Below, in pieces: positions 27,286 through 35,952 of a stretch of 64,000 bases of DNA (position 1 is its first letter; each line of letters begins with the position of its first letter). Where the stretch lies: the NCBI RefSeq assembly GCF_003261175.1, contig NZ_QLNP01000078.1, positions 1 to 64,000 on the forward strand. Reading direction: 5' to 3'. Below the pieces are notes generated by a model. It searched no databases. It was not told the DNA's origin and was given only the letters and a program-made list of their open reading frames with translations. This DNA is from Arthrobacter globiformis. Its GTDB lineage: Bacteria > Actinomycetota > Actinomycetes > Actinomycetales > Micrococcaceae. Made by a program: the position numbers and the translations under genes.

Positions 27286-27684
27286 TCAGCCCTGGCGGGC
27301 GTTCTTTGCTGCCTTCTTGGCGGCCTCGTCCTTGACCCGCTGCGCCTCCGTGCGGACGGCAGCCTGCGTGGCGCGCTCGGCGACCAGCCACGCTGGGGGA
27401 GCCTGCAGCAGCGCGGTGATTTCCGCCGTCGTCAGCGCCTCCTCGACCCCGCCGCGGGCAAGGCCGCTGATGGAGATGTTGAGCTTCTGCGCCACCACCG
27501 GGCGGGGGTGCGGGCCGTTGCGGCGCAGTTCAGCCAGCCACTCCGGCGGGTTGGACTGCAGCTCGGCGAACTCCGCGCGCGTGATGGTTGAATCCTGGAA
27601 CTCCTGGGGCGTCGCCGGCAGGTAGATGCCGAGCTTCTTGGCAACGGTGGCCGGCTTCATGGACTGGGAGTTAGCGGAGGTCAT
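27286..27684 (-). CDS. DUF5997 family protein
   Basis: 132 aa. The N-terminal MKPATVAKKLGIYLPATPQEFQ segment and the middle PPEWLAELRRNGPHPRPVVAQKLNIS (two phrases) fit the actinobacterial DUF5997 family, apparently helical and possibly nucleic-acid- or partner-binding. The C-terminal tail is Lys/Ala-rich. It is divergent from a LysR-substrate-domain-like protein; this pair is frequently found together in Actinobacteria, so the two likely work in one process. The role is unknown. Confidence 0.85.
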   Translation of the reverse strand: MTSANSQSMKPATVAKKLGIYLPATPQEFQDSTITRAEFAELQSNPPEWLAELRRNGPHPRPVVAQKLNISISGLARGGVEEALTTAEITALLQAPPAWLVAERATQAAVRTEAQRVKDEAAKKAAKNARQG

Positions 27685-27720
27685 GCATTAAGGGTATCCG
27701 GCTGTGCCGCCTCCCCTGAC

Positions 27721-27752
27721 CAAGGATGCCCGCAGTCAAGGATGTCCGCAGT
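27721..27752. repeat. Tandem 16-bp duplication before the LysR-like gene
   Basis: CAAGGATGCCCGCAGT (27721-27736) is followed directly by CAAGGATGTCCGCAGT (27737-27752), one mismatch. It lies in the 79-bp divergent gap between the DUF5997 gene and the GTG at 27764, so it may be a doubled regulatory site or a recent slippage duplication. Confidence 0.7.
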
Positions 27753-27763
27753 ACTGTGAAGGT

Positions 27764-28504
27764 GTGCCCGCTGAAGATGAACCCACCCTGGACCCGGCTC
27801 TGCCGGAGTCCCCGCGAGAGCTCCGCTTTGCCTACGTCCCCGGCGTGACGCCAGGGAAGTGGATCCGGCGCTGGGAGGAACGGATGCCGGACGTTCCGCT
27901 GCACTCGTTCATGTCCGACGGCGGCACGCAGCTTTCCGTGTTGCATGACGGTTCGGCGGACCTGAGCTTTGTCCGCCTGCCGGTGGAACGCGAAGGGTTG
28001 AACGTTATCCCCCTTTATGCGGAGCAGCCCGTGGTGGTGGCGCCCAAGGGACACGAAATCACCGTGTTCGAGGACGTGGCGCTGGAGGACCTTGCCGAGG
28101 AAAACTTCCTCGACGCCGATGAACTGGGCGGGCCGGAAATGGCCCTGCAGGTGGTGGCGTCCGGCGCCGGCCTGCTGATACTTCCCATGTCCGTGGCGCG
28201 GCATTTCAACACCAAGGACACGGTGGCCCGCCGCCTCACCGGGGCGCCGGAGACACAGATCGCGCTCGCGTGGCCCAGCGACGCCACGGACGAGGTCATC
28301 GAGGAGTTCATCGGCATTGTCCGCGGCCGCACGGCACAGAGCTCGCGGCAGCCGTCCGCGCAGCAGGAGAAACCGAAGAAGGCGCCCAAGCCGGACCTTC
28401 GCGGCACCGGGGCCGGCGGCAAGAAGCCGAAAGTCGCCCAGCGGTACGCACCCAACCCGGACAAGGGGCGGGGCCGCGGCTCGCGGAAGAAGGGCAAGCG
28501 GTAA
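27764..28504 (+). CDS. LysR-substrate-binding-domain-like protein without HTH
   Basis: 246 aa from GTG (VPAEDEPTLDP). Residues about 15-185 look like a periplasmic-binding/LysR effector domain (LRFAYVPGVTPGKWIRRWEER, LSFVRLPVEREGLNVIPLYAEQPVVVAPKGH, VASGAGLLILPMSVARHF). No N-terminal winged helix is present in frame. The C-terminal 55 residues are strongly basic (KPKKAPKPDLRG, RGRGSRKKGKR), a possible nucleic-acid-binding tail. The start lacks a good ribosome site, so a leaderless transcript is possible. Paired with DUF5997 in many relatives; function unknown. Confidence 0.82.
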   Translation: MPAEDEPTLDPALPESPRELRFAYVPGVTPGKWIRRWEERMPDVPLHSFMSDGGTQLSVLHDGSADLSFVRLPVEREGLNVIPLYAEQPVVVAPKGHEITVFEDVALEDLAEENFLDADELGGPEMALQVVASGAGLLILPMSVARHFNTKDTVARRLTGAPETQIALAWPSDATDEVIEEFIGIVRGRTAQSSRQPSAQQEKPKKAPKPDLRGTGAGGKKPKVAQRYAPNPDKGRGRGSRKKGKR

Positions 28505-28563
28505 CTGCTGCTGCCAAGCTGGCGGTCTTGCAAAACTGTGTTGCGCAGGTTCACAGTGAGGCA

Positions 28564-30018
28564 ATGAGCACCACGTCCCATGAAGTGTTCGACGCAACCC
28601 CCGAAGGCGACGCACCAGAACTGAAGCGGGTCCTCGGGCCAAAGCTCCTGCTCCTCTTCATCGTCGGCGACATCCTCGGCGCGGGCGTGTATGCGGTCAC
28701 CGGTACCATGGCCGGCACGGTGGGCGGCATTGTCTGGCTGCCGTTCCTGCTGGCCTTCGTCGTCGCGACGCTGACCGCTTTCTCCTACCTGGAGCTGGTC
28801 ACGCAATACCCGCAGGCGGCAGGCGCAGCGCTGTATACGCACAAGGCATATGGCATCCACTTCGTCACCTTCCTGGTGGCGTTCGCCGTCGTCTGTTCCG
28901 GCATCACCAGCGCCTCGACTTCCGCCAACGTGCTTGCGCAGAACTTTTTCGGGGGCCTGGAGATCAACGGCTGGATGGGCGACCCCGGACAGGGGGTGAT
29001 CACCGCGGTGGCGCTCGGCTTCATGCTGCTGCTGGCGCTGATCAACCTGCGCGGCGTGGGGGAGAGCGTGAAATTCAACGTGGTGCTCACGCTCGTGGAG
29101 ATGATCGCCCTCTGCATCGTGATCGGCGTCGGGTTCTATGTGATGGCGCAGGGCGGCGGCAACATCGAAGAAATCACTGTCTTCACCGACGGCCAGGACA
29201 AGGGCCTCTTCCTCGCCGTCACGGCGGCCACCTCGATCGCGTTCTTTGCGATGGTGGGCTTCGAGGACTCCGTGAACATGGTTGAGGAGACCCACAACCC
29301 CGAGCGGATCTTCCCGCGGACCATGCTGACCGGGCTGGGCATCGCGGTGATCCTCTACATGCTGGTTGCCGTCTCCGTGGTCAGCGTGCTCTCACCCACG
29401 GAACTCGCAGGGATCAGGGAGGCCGAGGGCGCGGCGCTCCTCGAAGTGGTGCACAAGGGCTCACCGGACTTCCCGATCGACAAGATCTTCCCGTTCCTCG
29501 CCGTCTTCGCCGTCGCGAACACGGCGCTGATCAACATGCTGATGGCCAGCCGCCTCATTTACGGCATGGCCCGGCAGGACGTGCTGCCGCGGCCGCTCGG
29601 CAAGGTGCTGCCGGGCCGCCGCACGCCGTGGGCCGGCATCGCGTTCTCCACCGTCCTCGCTCTGGGGCTGATCTGGTACGTGACCAGCGATCCGGAGAGC
29701 AACATCGTCGCGAACCTGTCCGGTACGACCGCATTCCTGCTGCTGTGCGTGTTCACCGTGGTGAACGTGGCCTGCATTGTCCTCCGCGGCAAACGGGACC
29801 ACACCCGGGAGGTGTTCTTCACCTCGCCCGGACCGCTGCCTATTGTCGCGGCCCTGCTGTGCGCGTTCCTGGCCGGTCCGTGGGTAGGCAGGGATGCCGT
29901 CCAGTACCAGATCGCCGGCGGACTGATGGGGGTCGGCGTGGTGCTGTGGCTGGTCACCTGGCTGATCAACAGGAGGACCAACCGCACGGCGGGGTCGGCC
30001 GCTGACGAGGTCTCATGA
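28564..30018 (+). CDS. APC-superfamily amino acid permease
   Basis: 484 aa with about twelve transmembrane segments. The helix-1 signature LLLLFIVGDILGAGVYAVTG (unwound G-D-I-L-G-A-G region), FSYLELVTQYPQAAGAALY and the helix-6 region SIAFFAMVGFEDSVNMVEE with ERIFPR are typical APC motifs. It would import amino acids or amines with protons across the membrane. The substrate cannot be told. A 70-aa frame on the opposite strand ends 3 bp after the stop. Confidence 0.92.
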   Translation: MSTTSHEVFDATPEGDAPELKRVLGPKLLLLFIVGDILGAGVYAVTGTMAGTVGGIVWLPFLLAFVVATLTAFSYLELVTQYPQAAGAALYTHKAYGIHFVTFLVAFAVVCSGITSASTSANVLAQNFFGGLEINGWMGDPGQGVITAVALGFMLLLALINLRGVGESVKFNVVLTLVEMIALCIVIGVGFYVMAQGGGNIEEITVFTDGQDKGLFLAVTAATSIAFFAMVGFEDSVNMVEETHNPERIFPRTMLTGLGIAVILYMLVAVSVVSVLSPTELAGIREAEGAALLEVVHKGSPDFPIDKIFPFLAVFAVANTALINMLMASRLIYGMARQDVLPRPLGKVLPGRRTPWAGIAFSTVLALGLIWYVTSDPESNIVANLSGTTAFLLLCVFTVVNVACIVLRGKRDHTREVFFTSPGPLPIVAALLCAFLAGPWVGRDAVQYQIAGGLMGVGVVLWLVTWLINRRTNRTAGSAADEVS

Positions 30019-30020
30019 CG

Positions 30021-30233
30021 TCAAACGGGACCTGGAGCGGCTGATCCCTGATCAGGGCCCGTGCCCGGTCGCCTGCAGTCACGGAGGTGTGCCAGCAGGG
30101 CCTGCTCCGGGCTTCCGGGGTTCTCGCCAAGACGCCGCAGCAGCGCCATCCGGACGTCCATGTCCGTGCCCTCGTCACTGAGGACGTGGCTGATCACGCC
30201 CATGATCTGGCGTCTAAAACCTTCCTCCTGCAT
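30021..30233 (-). CDS. Small hypothetical protein, 70 aa
   Basis: 70 codons from an ATG with AAGGAG 9 nt upstream. The first 50 residues look helical (EEGFRRQIMGVISHVLSDEG, VRMALLRRLGENPGSPEQAL); the tail is low-complexity. It fills an otherwise empty gap and converges with the permease gene. The ribosome site supports it, but family membership was not recognised and it could be a chance frame. Confidence 0.45.
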   Translation of the reverse strand: MQEEGFRRQIMGVISHVLSDEGTDMDVRMALLRRLGENPGSPEQALLAHLRDCRRPGTGPDQGSAAPGPV

Positions 30234-30331
30234 GAGACCACGCTCCTTTGCTTCTGGTGGCAGTCTGCCGCCGGGCCGTTGGGAATAGCCGGGAACCGGT
30301 CGGATCCGCGGCGCCTGCGGCGGCCATACTT

Positions 30332-30367
30332 AGGGGGTCCCGCCCCCTCCCACCCATTCAGGTGGGA
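30332..30367. promoter_or_regulatory. Overlapping GC-rich inverted repeats upstream of the multicopper oxidase
   Basis: AGGGGG-TCCCG-CCCCCT (30332-30348) is followed by TCCCACC-CATTCA-GGTGGGA (30348-30367), sharing one base. They lie about 130-160 bp before the ATG at 30494. G/C-tract palindromes like the first resemble copper-responsive CsoR-type operators, but the match is loose. The second could be an early hairpin in the leader. The remaining 30234-30493 sequence shows nothing else I can name. Confidence 0.35.
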
Positions 30368-30493
30368 CAGAAGCCCGAGGACGCCGCTTCCCAAGGTTTT
30401 CTGGAGTCCCGGGGCGCACCATGACTGTGGTTCCACACAAGGCCAGCGCCAACGCTGTCGCTAAAGGCCATCACAACCAGCTGGGAGGACGTC

Positions 30494-32218
30494 ATGGCAG
30501 CAACACGGAGGGACGTGTTGAAACTAAGCCTGTTGGGCGGCGCCGTCGCCGCCACAGCATCAACCGCAGGGCCGGCCATCGCGGGTGTGCCCGGCCGCCG
30601 GGGTGCAGACGACAATGAGACAACGGTTGTCACGCCAAGCAGGCTCGCCCCGGCGAACATGCCGGTTCCGTTCACCACCGTCTTCCGGCGGCCGCCGGAA
30701 CTGCTCCCCTACGCCACGGGCCGGGACGGGGACGGCACGCCGTTTGCGAAATATGCACTGAACCAGAAACTGGGCAAGGCCCAGATCGCACGGGGGCTCA
30801 GCACCACCCTGGCGGGGTACAACGGCGTTTTCCCGGGCCCCACCATCCGCGTGCAGCAGGGCACCCGCTCCGAGCTGAGGATCAGTAACCGCCTGCCCGC
30901 GACGGGCCTGCTCTACCCGAACACCTTCAACACGGTTACCCACTTGCACGGCTCGGCGTCGCTGCCCCAGTATGACGGGTACGCCAACGACCGCACTGCA
31001 CCCGGCAAGGTGAAGAACTACCACTATCCAAACTGGCAGGCGGCGCGGACGCTCTGGTACCACGACCACAACCACATGCTGACCGCTCAGGGCGTGTACT
31101 CGGGGCTCGCGTCCACCTACGCCATCACCAGTGCGGGTGAGCAGGCACAATTGCCGCAGGGCGAGTTCGACGTGCCCATCCTGGTCTCGGACGTGATGCT
31201 CAACGCCGACGGGTCCCTCGGCTACAACGACAACGGTCACGCCGGGCTGTGGGGCGACATCATCATGGTCAACGGGGTTCCGTGGCCCACCATGAAGGTC
31301 AAGCCGCGGATATACCGGTTCCGGTTCCTGGTCGGCTCGATCACCCGCTCCTACCGCTTCGCCCTGTCCAACGGCGATCCGTTCCACGTGGTGGGCACCG
31401 ACGCCGGAATGACCCCGAAGGTGCAGGCGGTGTCCTCCTGGCGGCAGGGGACAGCCGAACGCTACGAGGTGCTGATCGACTTCCGGAAGTACAAGCCGGG
31501 CCAGTCTGTGGAGCTGCGGAACCTGAGCAACAAGAACAACGTGAACTTCGCCAACACCGGCAAGGTCATGAAGTTCCAGGTGGTGGCCGATTCCGCCGCC
31601 CAGCCAGGGTCCCGCTCAATATCCTCCATCCCCACCACGCTGGACCCCGGCCCGCACCCCAGCCGGGCCACCGGCGGGCTGGACACCATGGCCCTGACCC
31701 CGGACATGGCCGTCGCCAAGAGGATCCTCCGGGTTCAGCGGGAGGGCGGCGAATGGACCATCAACGGTGAAACCTGGGACGACGTGGAAAAATCCAACTT
31801 CACCCGGTGCTTCGGCAACCCGCAGCGCAACCAGGTGGAGCAGTGGACCATCGTCAACGAGTCCGGCGGCTGGTTCCATCCGGTCCACATCCATCTGATC
31901 GACGGCAAGATCATCGGCCGCAACACCAACGGCGGCAAACCGTTCGCGTGGGAAGGCGGTCCGAAGGACGTCTTCTACGCGGGCGAGAACGAGTCGGTCA
32001 CGGTCCTCATGCAGTTCGACACCGGCAAGCACCTGGGCGGCCGGTATATGGTCCACTGCCACAACCTCGTCCACGAGGACCACGACATGATGGTCCAGTT
32101 CTCCGTGGGCGACCTGCGGAACAACGACCCCATCAATGCCGACAAGCCCGTGCTGGAAACCCGGCCCGAGGGGTACTACGCGTCGAAGTACAAGCTGGCC
32201 TACCCGGCGGGGACGTGA
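30494..32218 (+). CDS. Tat-exported multicopper oxidase
   Basis: 574 aa from ATG with GGGAGGA upstream. A twin-arginine signal (TRRDVLKLSLLGG, residues about 4-30) indicates folded export. All copper motifs are intact: HLHG and HDHN in the first half, HPVHIHL and the HCHNLVHEDHDMM type-1 site with axial Met near the C-terminus. Three cupredoxin domains are implied by length, as in bilirubin-oxidase/CotA-like enzymes. It oxidises phenols or metal ions with four-electron reduction of oxygen outside the membrane. A lipoprotein gene starts 2 bp after its stop. Confidence 0.93.
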   Translation: MAATRRDVLKLSLLGGAVAATASTAGPAIAGVPGRRGADDNETTVVTPSRLAPANMPVPFTTVFRRPPELLPYATGRDGDGTPFAKYALNQKLGKAQIARGLSTTLAGYNGVFPGPTIRVQQGTRSELRISNRLPATGLLYPNTFNTVTHLHGSASLPQYDGYANDRTAPGKVKNYHYPNWQAARTLWYHDHNHMLTAQGVYSGLASTYAITSAGEQAQLPQGEFDVPILVSDVMLNADGSLGYNDNGHAGLWGDIIMVNGVPWPTMKVKPRIYRFRFLVGSITRSYRFALSNGDPFHVVGTDAGMTPKVQAVSSWRQGTAERYEVLIDFRKYKPGQSVELRNLSNKNNVNFANTGKVMKFQVVADSAAQPGSRSISSIPTTLDPGPHPSRATGGLDTMALTPDMAVAKRILRVQREGGEWTINGETWDDVEKSNFTRCFGNPQRNQVEQWTIVNESGGWFHPVHIHLIDGKIIGRNTNGGKPFAWEGGPKDVFYAGENESVTVLMQFDTGKHLGGRYMVHCHNLVHEDHDMMVQFSVGDLRNNDPINADKPVLETRPEGYYASKYKLAYPAGT

Positions 32219-32219
32219 C

Positions 32220-33044
32220 ATGAGACGGACGCTGCTGATCGCACCGGCGGTGCTGCTGGCCTTCTCCCTGGCCGGCTGCACCGGCGGCGGCCAGGCCAGT
32301 CCGGCAGCCAACCCGGCACCCGCCCCGCCCACGAGCAGCCCCGCCAACACAGCGGACCGGGTCCTCGCACAGGCCGAGGAAGGGCAGGATCTGGGCAACG
32401 GCCGGCCCACCGTCAGCTACGACGGCCTGATGGTCCGGCGCAGGGTGGTGATCGCGGTGCACACCGGGCTGGATGCCGACGTCGCCGGTATCCGCAAGCG
32501 GCTGGACGCGGCCGCCGCGGCACGGGGCACCGCGCTGTCCGCCGTCTCGCCTGACGTGCTCGAGCCCGCCGTGCTGCAGCAGATGGTCCCCGAGGTCATC
32601 GTGGCCCTTCCGTCAACTGCCACTCCCGACGACGGACGCACCATTGTGCGGGCAGTCACCGAGGAGGACACCGGCAAGCTCGGCGTGAAGAACTTCTATG
32701 TCCTGCCCGTCCTGGTGCATGACCTGCGCTTCAACGTTGCCACAGCGGACCCCGGAGCCGTTTCTGCCGCGGTGGACCGGGAGGGCATCGTCTCCGACGC
32801 GCTCGGGAACTACAGCACTCAGGTGCGGGGCGGGCAGCTCAGCATCAGCTACACGGGCCCCCTGCTCGGCGACGAAACTGTCGAGAGTGTCCGCGAGGGC
32901 ATCAGCCGGCCGGCACACATTCCCGCCGCCAACGTGAGCGTCGGGCCCAGGTCCGCGTCCGGAACAGGCGTGGACATGGCCGCCGAACCGCCGTGGGACG
33001 CGGAGCGGCTCGAAGGCCAGGCAATACACCCGCACACGGAGTGA
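32220..33044 (+). CDS. Lipoprotein downstream of multicopper oxidase
   Basis: 274 aa with a lipoprotein signal ending LAFSLAGC (lipid Cys at residue 20), then a Pro/Ala/Ser linker. The rest shows two similar alpha-beta units beginning VRRRVVIAVHTGLDADVAGIRKRLDAAAAARG and later GGQLSISYTGPLLGDE. I do not recognise the family. It starts 2 bp after the oxidase stop, so it is probably co-transcribed and may assist the oxidase at the outer membrane face. The longer frame to 32136 overlaps the oxidase and was rejected. Confidence 0.78.
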   Translation: MRRTLLIAPAVLLAFSLAGCTGGGQASPAANPAPAPPTSSPANTADRVLAQAEEGQDLGNGRPTVSYDGLMVRRRVVIAVHTGLDADVAGIRKRLDAAAAARGTALSAVSPDVLEPAVLQQMVPEVIVALPSTATPDDGRTIVRAVTEEDTGKLGVKNFYVLPVLVHDLRFNVATADPGAVSAAVDREGIVSDALGNYSTQVRGGQLSISYTGPLLGDETVESVREGISRPAHIPAANVSVGPRSASGTGVDMAAEPPWDAERLEGQAIHPHTE

Positions 33045-33092
33045 TACACCACTTCCAAACAGAAGCTGTGCACTGCAAGGACAGGAGAAACA

Positions 33093-33728
33093 GTGAGAAG
33101 CATATCGCCCACCATCCGGGACGTTGCCGAACGGGCCGGGGTCTCACTGACGACGGTGTCCTACGTGCTGTCCGGCAGGAGCGGAGGCACCACGCGGATC
33201 AGCCAGTCCACGCAGGAGCGCGTCATGGCCGCCGTCGACGATCTTGGCTACGTGCCCAATCAGGCAGCGCGCGGCATGCGCCGCGGCCGGACGGATCTGG
33301 TGGCCATCGCCATTGAGGACCTGGAATGGCCGCCGGACCGTGCGCTCGCCGCAGCCGCCGCCGCGATACTTCCGCGGCACGGCTACCAGCCGGTCATCCT
33401 GCTCGGCCAGTCGTGGCGGCAATTCATGCTGGCCGGCGGTGCCGACGGCGTCATCGTGGGCGTCCTCCCCGTCTCGGAGGAAGAGGACCAGGCCATCGCG
33501 GAGCTGGCCAGGCGCGGCATCGCGCAGGTGGTCATCTCCGAATCGGTGAAGGCCGAACAGGCCGTCGCGCTGCTCATCGACCGGATCGCCGGCTATGCCC
33601 AGGCCGCCGGCCAGCCGGCCCCGTGGAAGCGACTCAGCGGGAATGCCCTGTTTGGCTACGGTGCGCTGCTGCTGAACGAGGTGTTGTCCGCCGCCGGTGT
33701 TTTTGCCGAGCAGATCCCGGTCTTCTAG
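33093..33728 (+). CDS. Short LacI-family DNA-binding protein
   Basis: 211 aa from a GTG with AGGAG 6-8 nt upstream. Residues about 6-60 are a full LacI helix-turn-helix and hinge (TIRDVAERAGVSLTTVSYVLSGR, ERVMAAVDDLGYVPNQAARGMR). The effector domain is only about 150 aa (normal about 270) and lacks the second half of the sugar-binding fold. It ends cleanly, without a nearby frameshifted continuation that I could detect. It may be a shortened, ligand-independent regulator. A hairpin (CCCGGT/ACCGGG, 33732-33751) follows the stop. Confidence 0.8.
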   Translation: MRSISPTIRDVAERAGVSLTTVSYVLSGRSGGTTRISQSTQERVMAAVDDLGYVPNQAARGMRRGRTDLVAIAIEDLEWPPDRALAAAAAAILPRHGYQPVILLGQSWRQFMLAGGADGVIVGVLPVSEEEDQAIAELARRGIAQVVISESVKAEQAVALLIDRIAGYAQAAGQPAPWKRLSGNALFGYGALLLNEVLSAAGVFAEQIPVF

Positions 33729-33914
33729 GAGCCCGGTGATCCAGAACCGGGTACCGGCAGCCGCGTAACAATCGGGCCTGGCCCCAGCCCGCCTACCGTG
33801 CACGGCACGGACGACGCCGGTACGTCATGGTCCGTAGCCAGGCGCAACATCAGCCGCCTCCGCGGTCCGTTCCTGCCGCCATGCGTCATCCGATGTCACC
33901 GGAAGACGCCCGCC

Positions 33915-33997
33915 GTTACGCCCTGTTTCCCCGCGAGTCCCCGCGCGTCCCGAAGCCCCAAAACGCGGCCCCCGCGGCAGGTTACGCCCCGTTTCCC
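33915..33997. repeat. 17-bp direct repeat upstream of ABC transporter genes
   Basis: GTTACGCCCTGTTTCCC (33915-33931) and GTTACGCCCCGTTTCCC (33981-33997) are 66 bp apart with one mismatch. They lie in the 359-bp gap before the ABC ATPase gene, which otherwise has no recognised feature apart from the hairpin near 33740. They could be paired operator sites for a sulfur- or nitrogen-type regulator. Confidence 0.55.
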
Positions 33998-34087
33998 TTC
34001 GTGACCGCGCCCTTCAGGCGGTGGTCCATCTCTGCTCTCATGGTGGACAACAAACGCCTTGAACGACCTGATGAAGGGAAGCACACC

Positions 34088-34996
34088 ATGACCTCCGGAA
34101 CCGGGCCGATACCGAAAATCAGCCTTCAAAACATCACCAAGAAGTTTACGGTGCGGCCCAGCAAGGACAACCCGGATGGGGCGGTCATGACCGCCCTGGA
34201 CGGCATCTCCCTCGACGTTTCCGCAGGCGAATTCATCACCCTGGTGGGCCCCAGCGGCTCCGGCAAGACCACACTCCTGGACCTCCTGGCCGGACTCACC
34301 AAGCCGGACACCGGCCAGGTGCTGGTGGACGGCCGGGAAGTGGCAGGCCCGGGCCGGGACCGCGCCGTCGTCTTTCAGCAGTATGCGCTGTTTCCCTGGC
34401 GCACCGCGGCGGCGAACGTGTCCTTCGGGCTGGAAGGCGTGGGCAGCGACGGGAAGCGCTACAGCCGCAAGGAGCGGGCCGAGAAGGCACGCGAATACCT
34501 CGAGCTTGTTGGCCTCGGCGGATTTGGAGACCGTTACCCCCATGAACTGTCCGGCGGCATGAAGCAGCGCGTGGCCATCGCCCGCAGCCTGGCCTATGAG
34601 CCGGACATCCTGCTGATGGATGAACCGTTCGCCGCATTGGACGCCCAAACTCGCGAGCAGCTGCAGACCGAACTGCTCCGGATCTGGGCCGCCACGGGCA
34701 AGACCATCATTTTCATCACCCACGGCATCGACGAGGCCGTGTACCTGGGCCAGCGGGTGGCCGTGCTCAGCTCCCGGCCGGGGCGGCTGAAGGAAATCGT
34801 GGACATCGACCTTGGAGACCGCTCCGGTGACGAGGACGTCCGCTCCAACCCGGCATTCGTGGAACACCGGCACAAGGTTTGGTCCCTGCTGCATGACGAG
34901 GTACGCCGCGCCCAGGAAGCCGGCCACGCGAAGATCCAGCCCGACGGAACGGCACCGGACGAAACCAGGACCATCACCACCGGAAAGGCAGCCTGA
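34088..34996 (+). CDS. ABC transporter ATP-binding protein, nitrate/sulfonate/taurine type
   Basis: 302 aa from ATG with GAAGGGAAG upstream. Walker A GPSGSGKTT, Q-loop VVFQQYALFPWRTA, signature LSGGMKQRVAIARSLAYEPD, Walker B ILLMDEPFAALD and switch FITHGIDEAVYLGQ are all intact. The PWRT Q-loop and GIDEAVYL phrases are typical of the SsuB/TauB/NrtD branch. It drives import with the permease encoded immediately downstream (1-bp overlap of stop and start). The upstream frame (to 33827) lacks conservation and runs over the direct repeats. Confidence 0.93.
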   Translation: MTSGTGPIPKISLQNITKKFTVRPSKDNPDGAVMTALDGISLDVSAGEFITLVGPSGSGKTTLLDLLAGLTKPDTGQVLVDGREVAGPGRDRAVVFQQYALFPWRTAAANVSFGLEGVGSDGKRYSRKERAEKAREYLELVGLGGFGDRYPHELSGGMKQRVAIARSLAYEPDILLMDEPFAALDAQTREQLQTELLRIWAATGKTIIFITHGIDEAVYLGQRVAVLSSRPGRLKEIVDIDLGDRSGDEDVRSNPAFVEHRHKVWSLLHDEVRRAQEAGHAKIQPDGTAPDETRTITTGKAA

Positions 34997-35919
34997 TGAG
35001 CACGCCAACACTGACCAAGGAAACGAAAACGGAAACCCAGTCCGGGTCCGCGGCGGCGGCCGGGGAGGCTACGACGGAGCGAAATCCGGCGCTGCGTCCC
35101 GGTCCCGGCAAGTCCCCGGCGGCCACGCTGCGCAGGTATGCCCTGCAGGGCGGCAAAGCTGTGTGGGGTGCCGGTGCGATCATCCTGTTCCTGCTGCTCT
35201 GGGAACTGGGACCCACCTACCTCGCTCCGGCATCGACGAGGGTTTTCCTTCCACCCCTGCACGAAGTGCTCGAGGCACTGGGCACACTCATCGGAAACGG
35301 CCAGCTGCAAAACCATCTCGCCGCCAGCCTGAGCCGGTCCGCCAGCGGCTTCGGCATCGCCGTCGTCACGGCCGTGGCCCTCGGCCTGCTCGTGGCCTGG
35401 TACGGAGCCCTTGACCGCTTCCTCAACCCGCTGCTGGAAGTCTTCAGGAACACGGCGGCGCTGGCCCTGCTCCCCGTGTTCACGCTGCTGCTCGGCATCG
35501 GCGAGACCTCGAAGATCAGCATCGTGGCCTACGCGGCATTCTTCCCGGTGCTGCTGAACACCATTGCCGGCGTCCGGACGGTCGACCCGCTGCTGATCCG
35601 GGCCGCCCGCTCACTGGGACTGTCCAACTTCCAGCTCTTCCAGAAGGTGATCCTTCCGTCCGCCGTGCCCACCATCTTCACGGGCATCCGGATGGCCGGC
35701 ACATCCTCCATCCTCGTCCTGATCGCAGCCGAGATGGTCGGCGCCAAGGCTGGCCTGGGCTACCTGATCGTCAATTCGCAGATGAGCTTCCTCATCCCGG
35801 ACATGTACGCGGGCATCCTGACCGTGTCCCTCCTCGGCCTGCTGGTCAACTACCTGCTGGTCGGCGTCGAACGCCATTTCTCCCGCTGGCGGACCGCCGT
35901 CGGATCCCGGACCGCTTGA
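34996..35919 (+). CDS. ABC transporter permease, SsuC/TauC type
   Basis: 307 aa; its ATG overlaps the ATPase stop by one base. After a polar N-terminal 50 residues there are about six membrane helices. The EAA cytoplasmic loop is VDPLLIRAARSLGLSNFQLFQKVILPSAVPTI (given in part: ARSLGLSNFQLFQKVILP), and the region FRNTAALALLPVFTLLLGIG matches SsuC-like permeases. It would import an organosulfur-type compound. No substrate-binding protein gene lies in this cluster. Confidence 0.92.
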   Translation: MSTPTLTKETKTETQSGSAAAAGEATTERNPALRPGPGKSPAATLRRYALQGGKAVWGAGAIILFLLLWELGPTYLAPASTRVFLPPLHEVLEALGTLIGNGQLQNHLAASLSRSASGFGIAVVTAVALGLLVAWYGALDRFLNPLLEVFRNTAALALLPVFTLLLGIGETSKISIVAYAAFFPVLLNTIAGVRTVDPLLIRAARSLGLSNFQLFQKVILPSAVPTIFTGIRMAGTSSILVLIAAEMVGAKAGLGYLIVNSQMSFLIPDMYAGILTVSLLGLLVNYLLVGVERHFSRWRTAVGSRTA

Positions 35920-35952
35920 ACCGCCCGCCCTCCCAACCCAAGGAACCAAATC

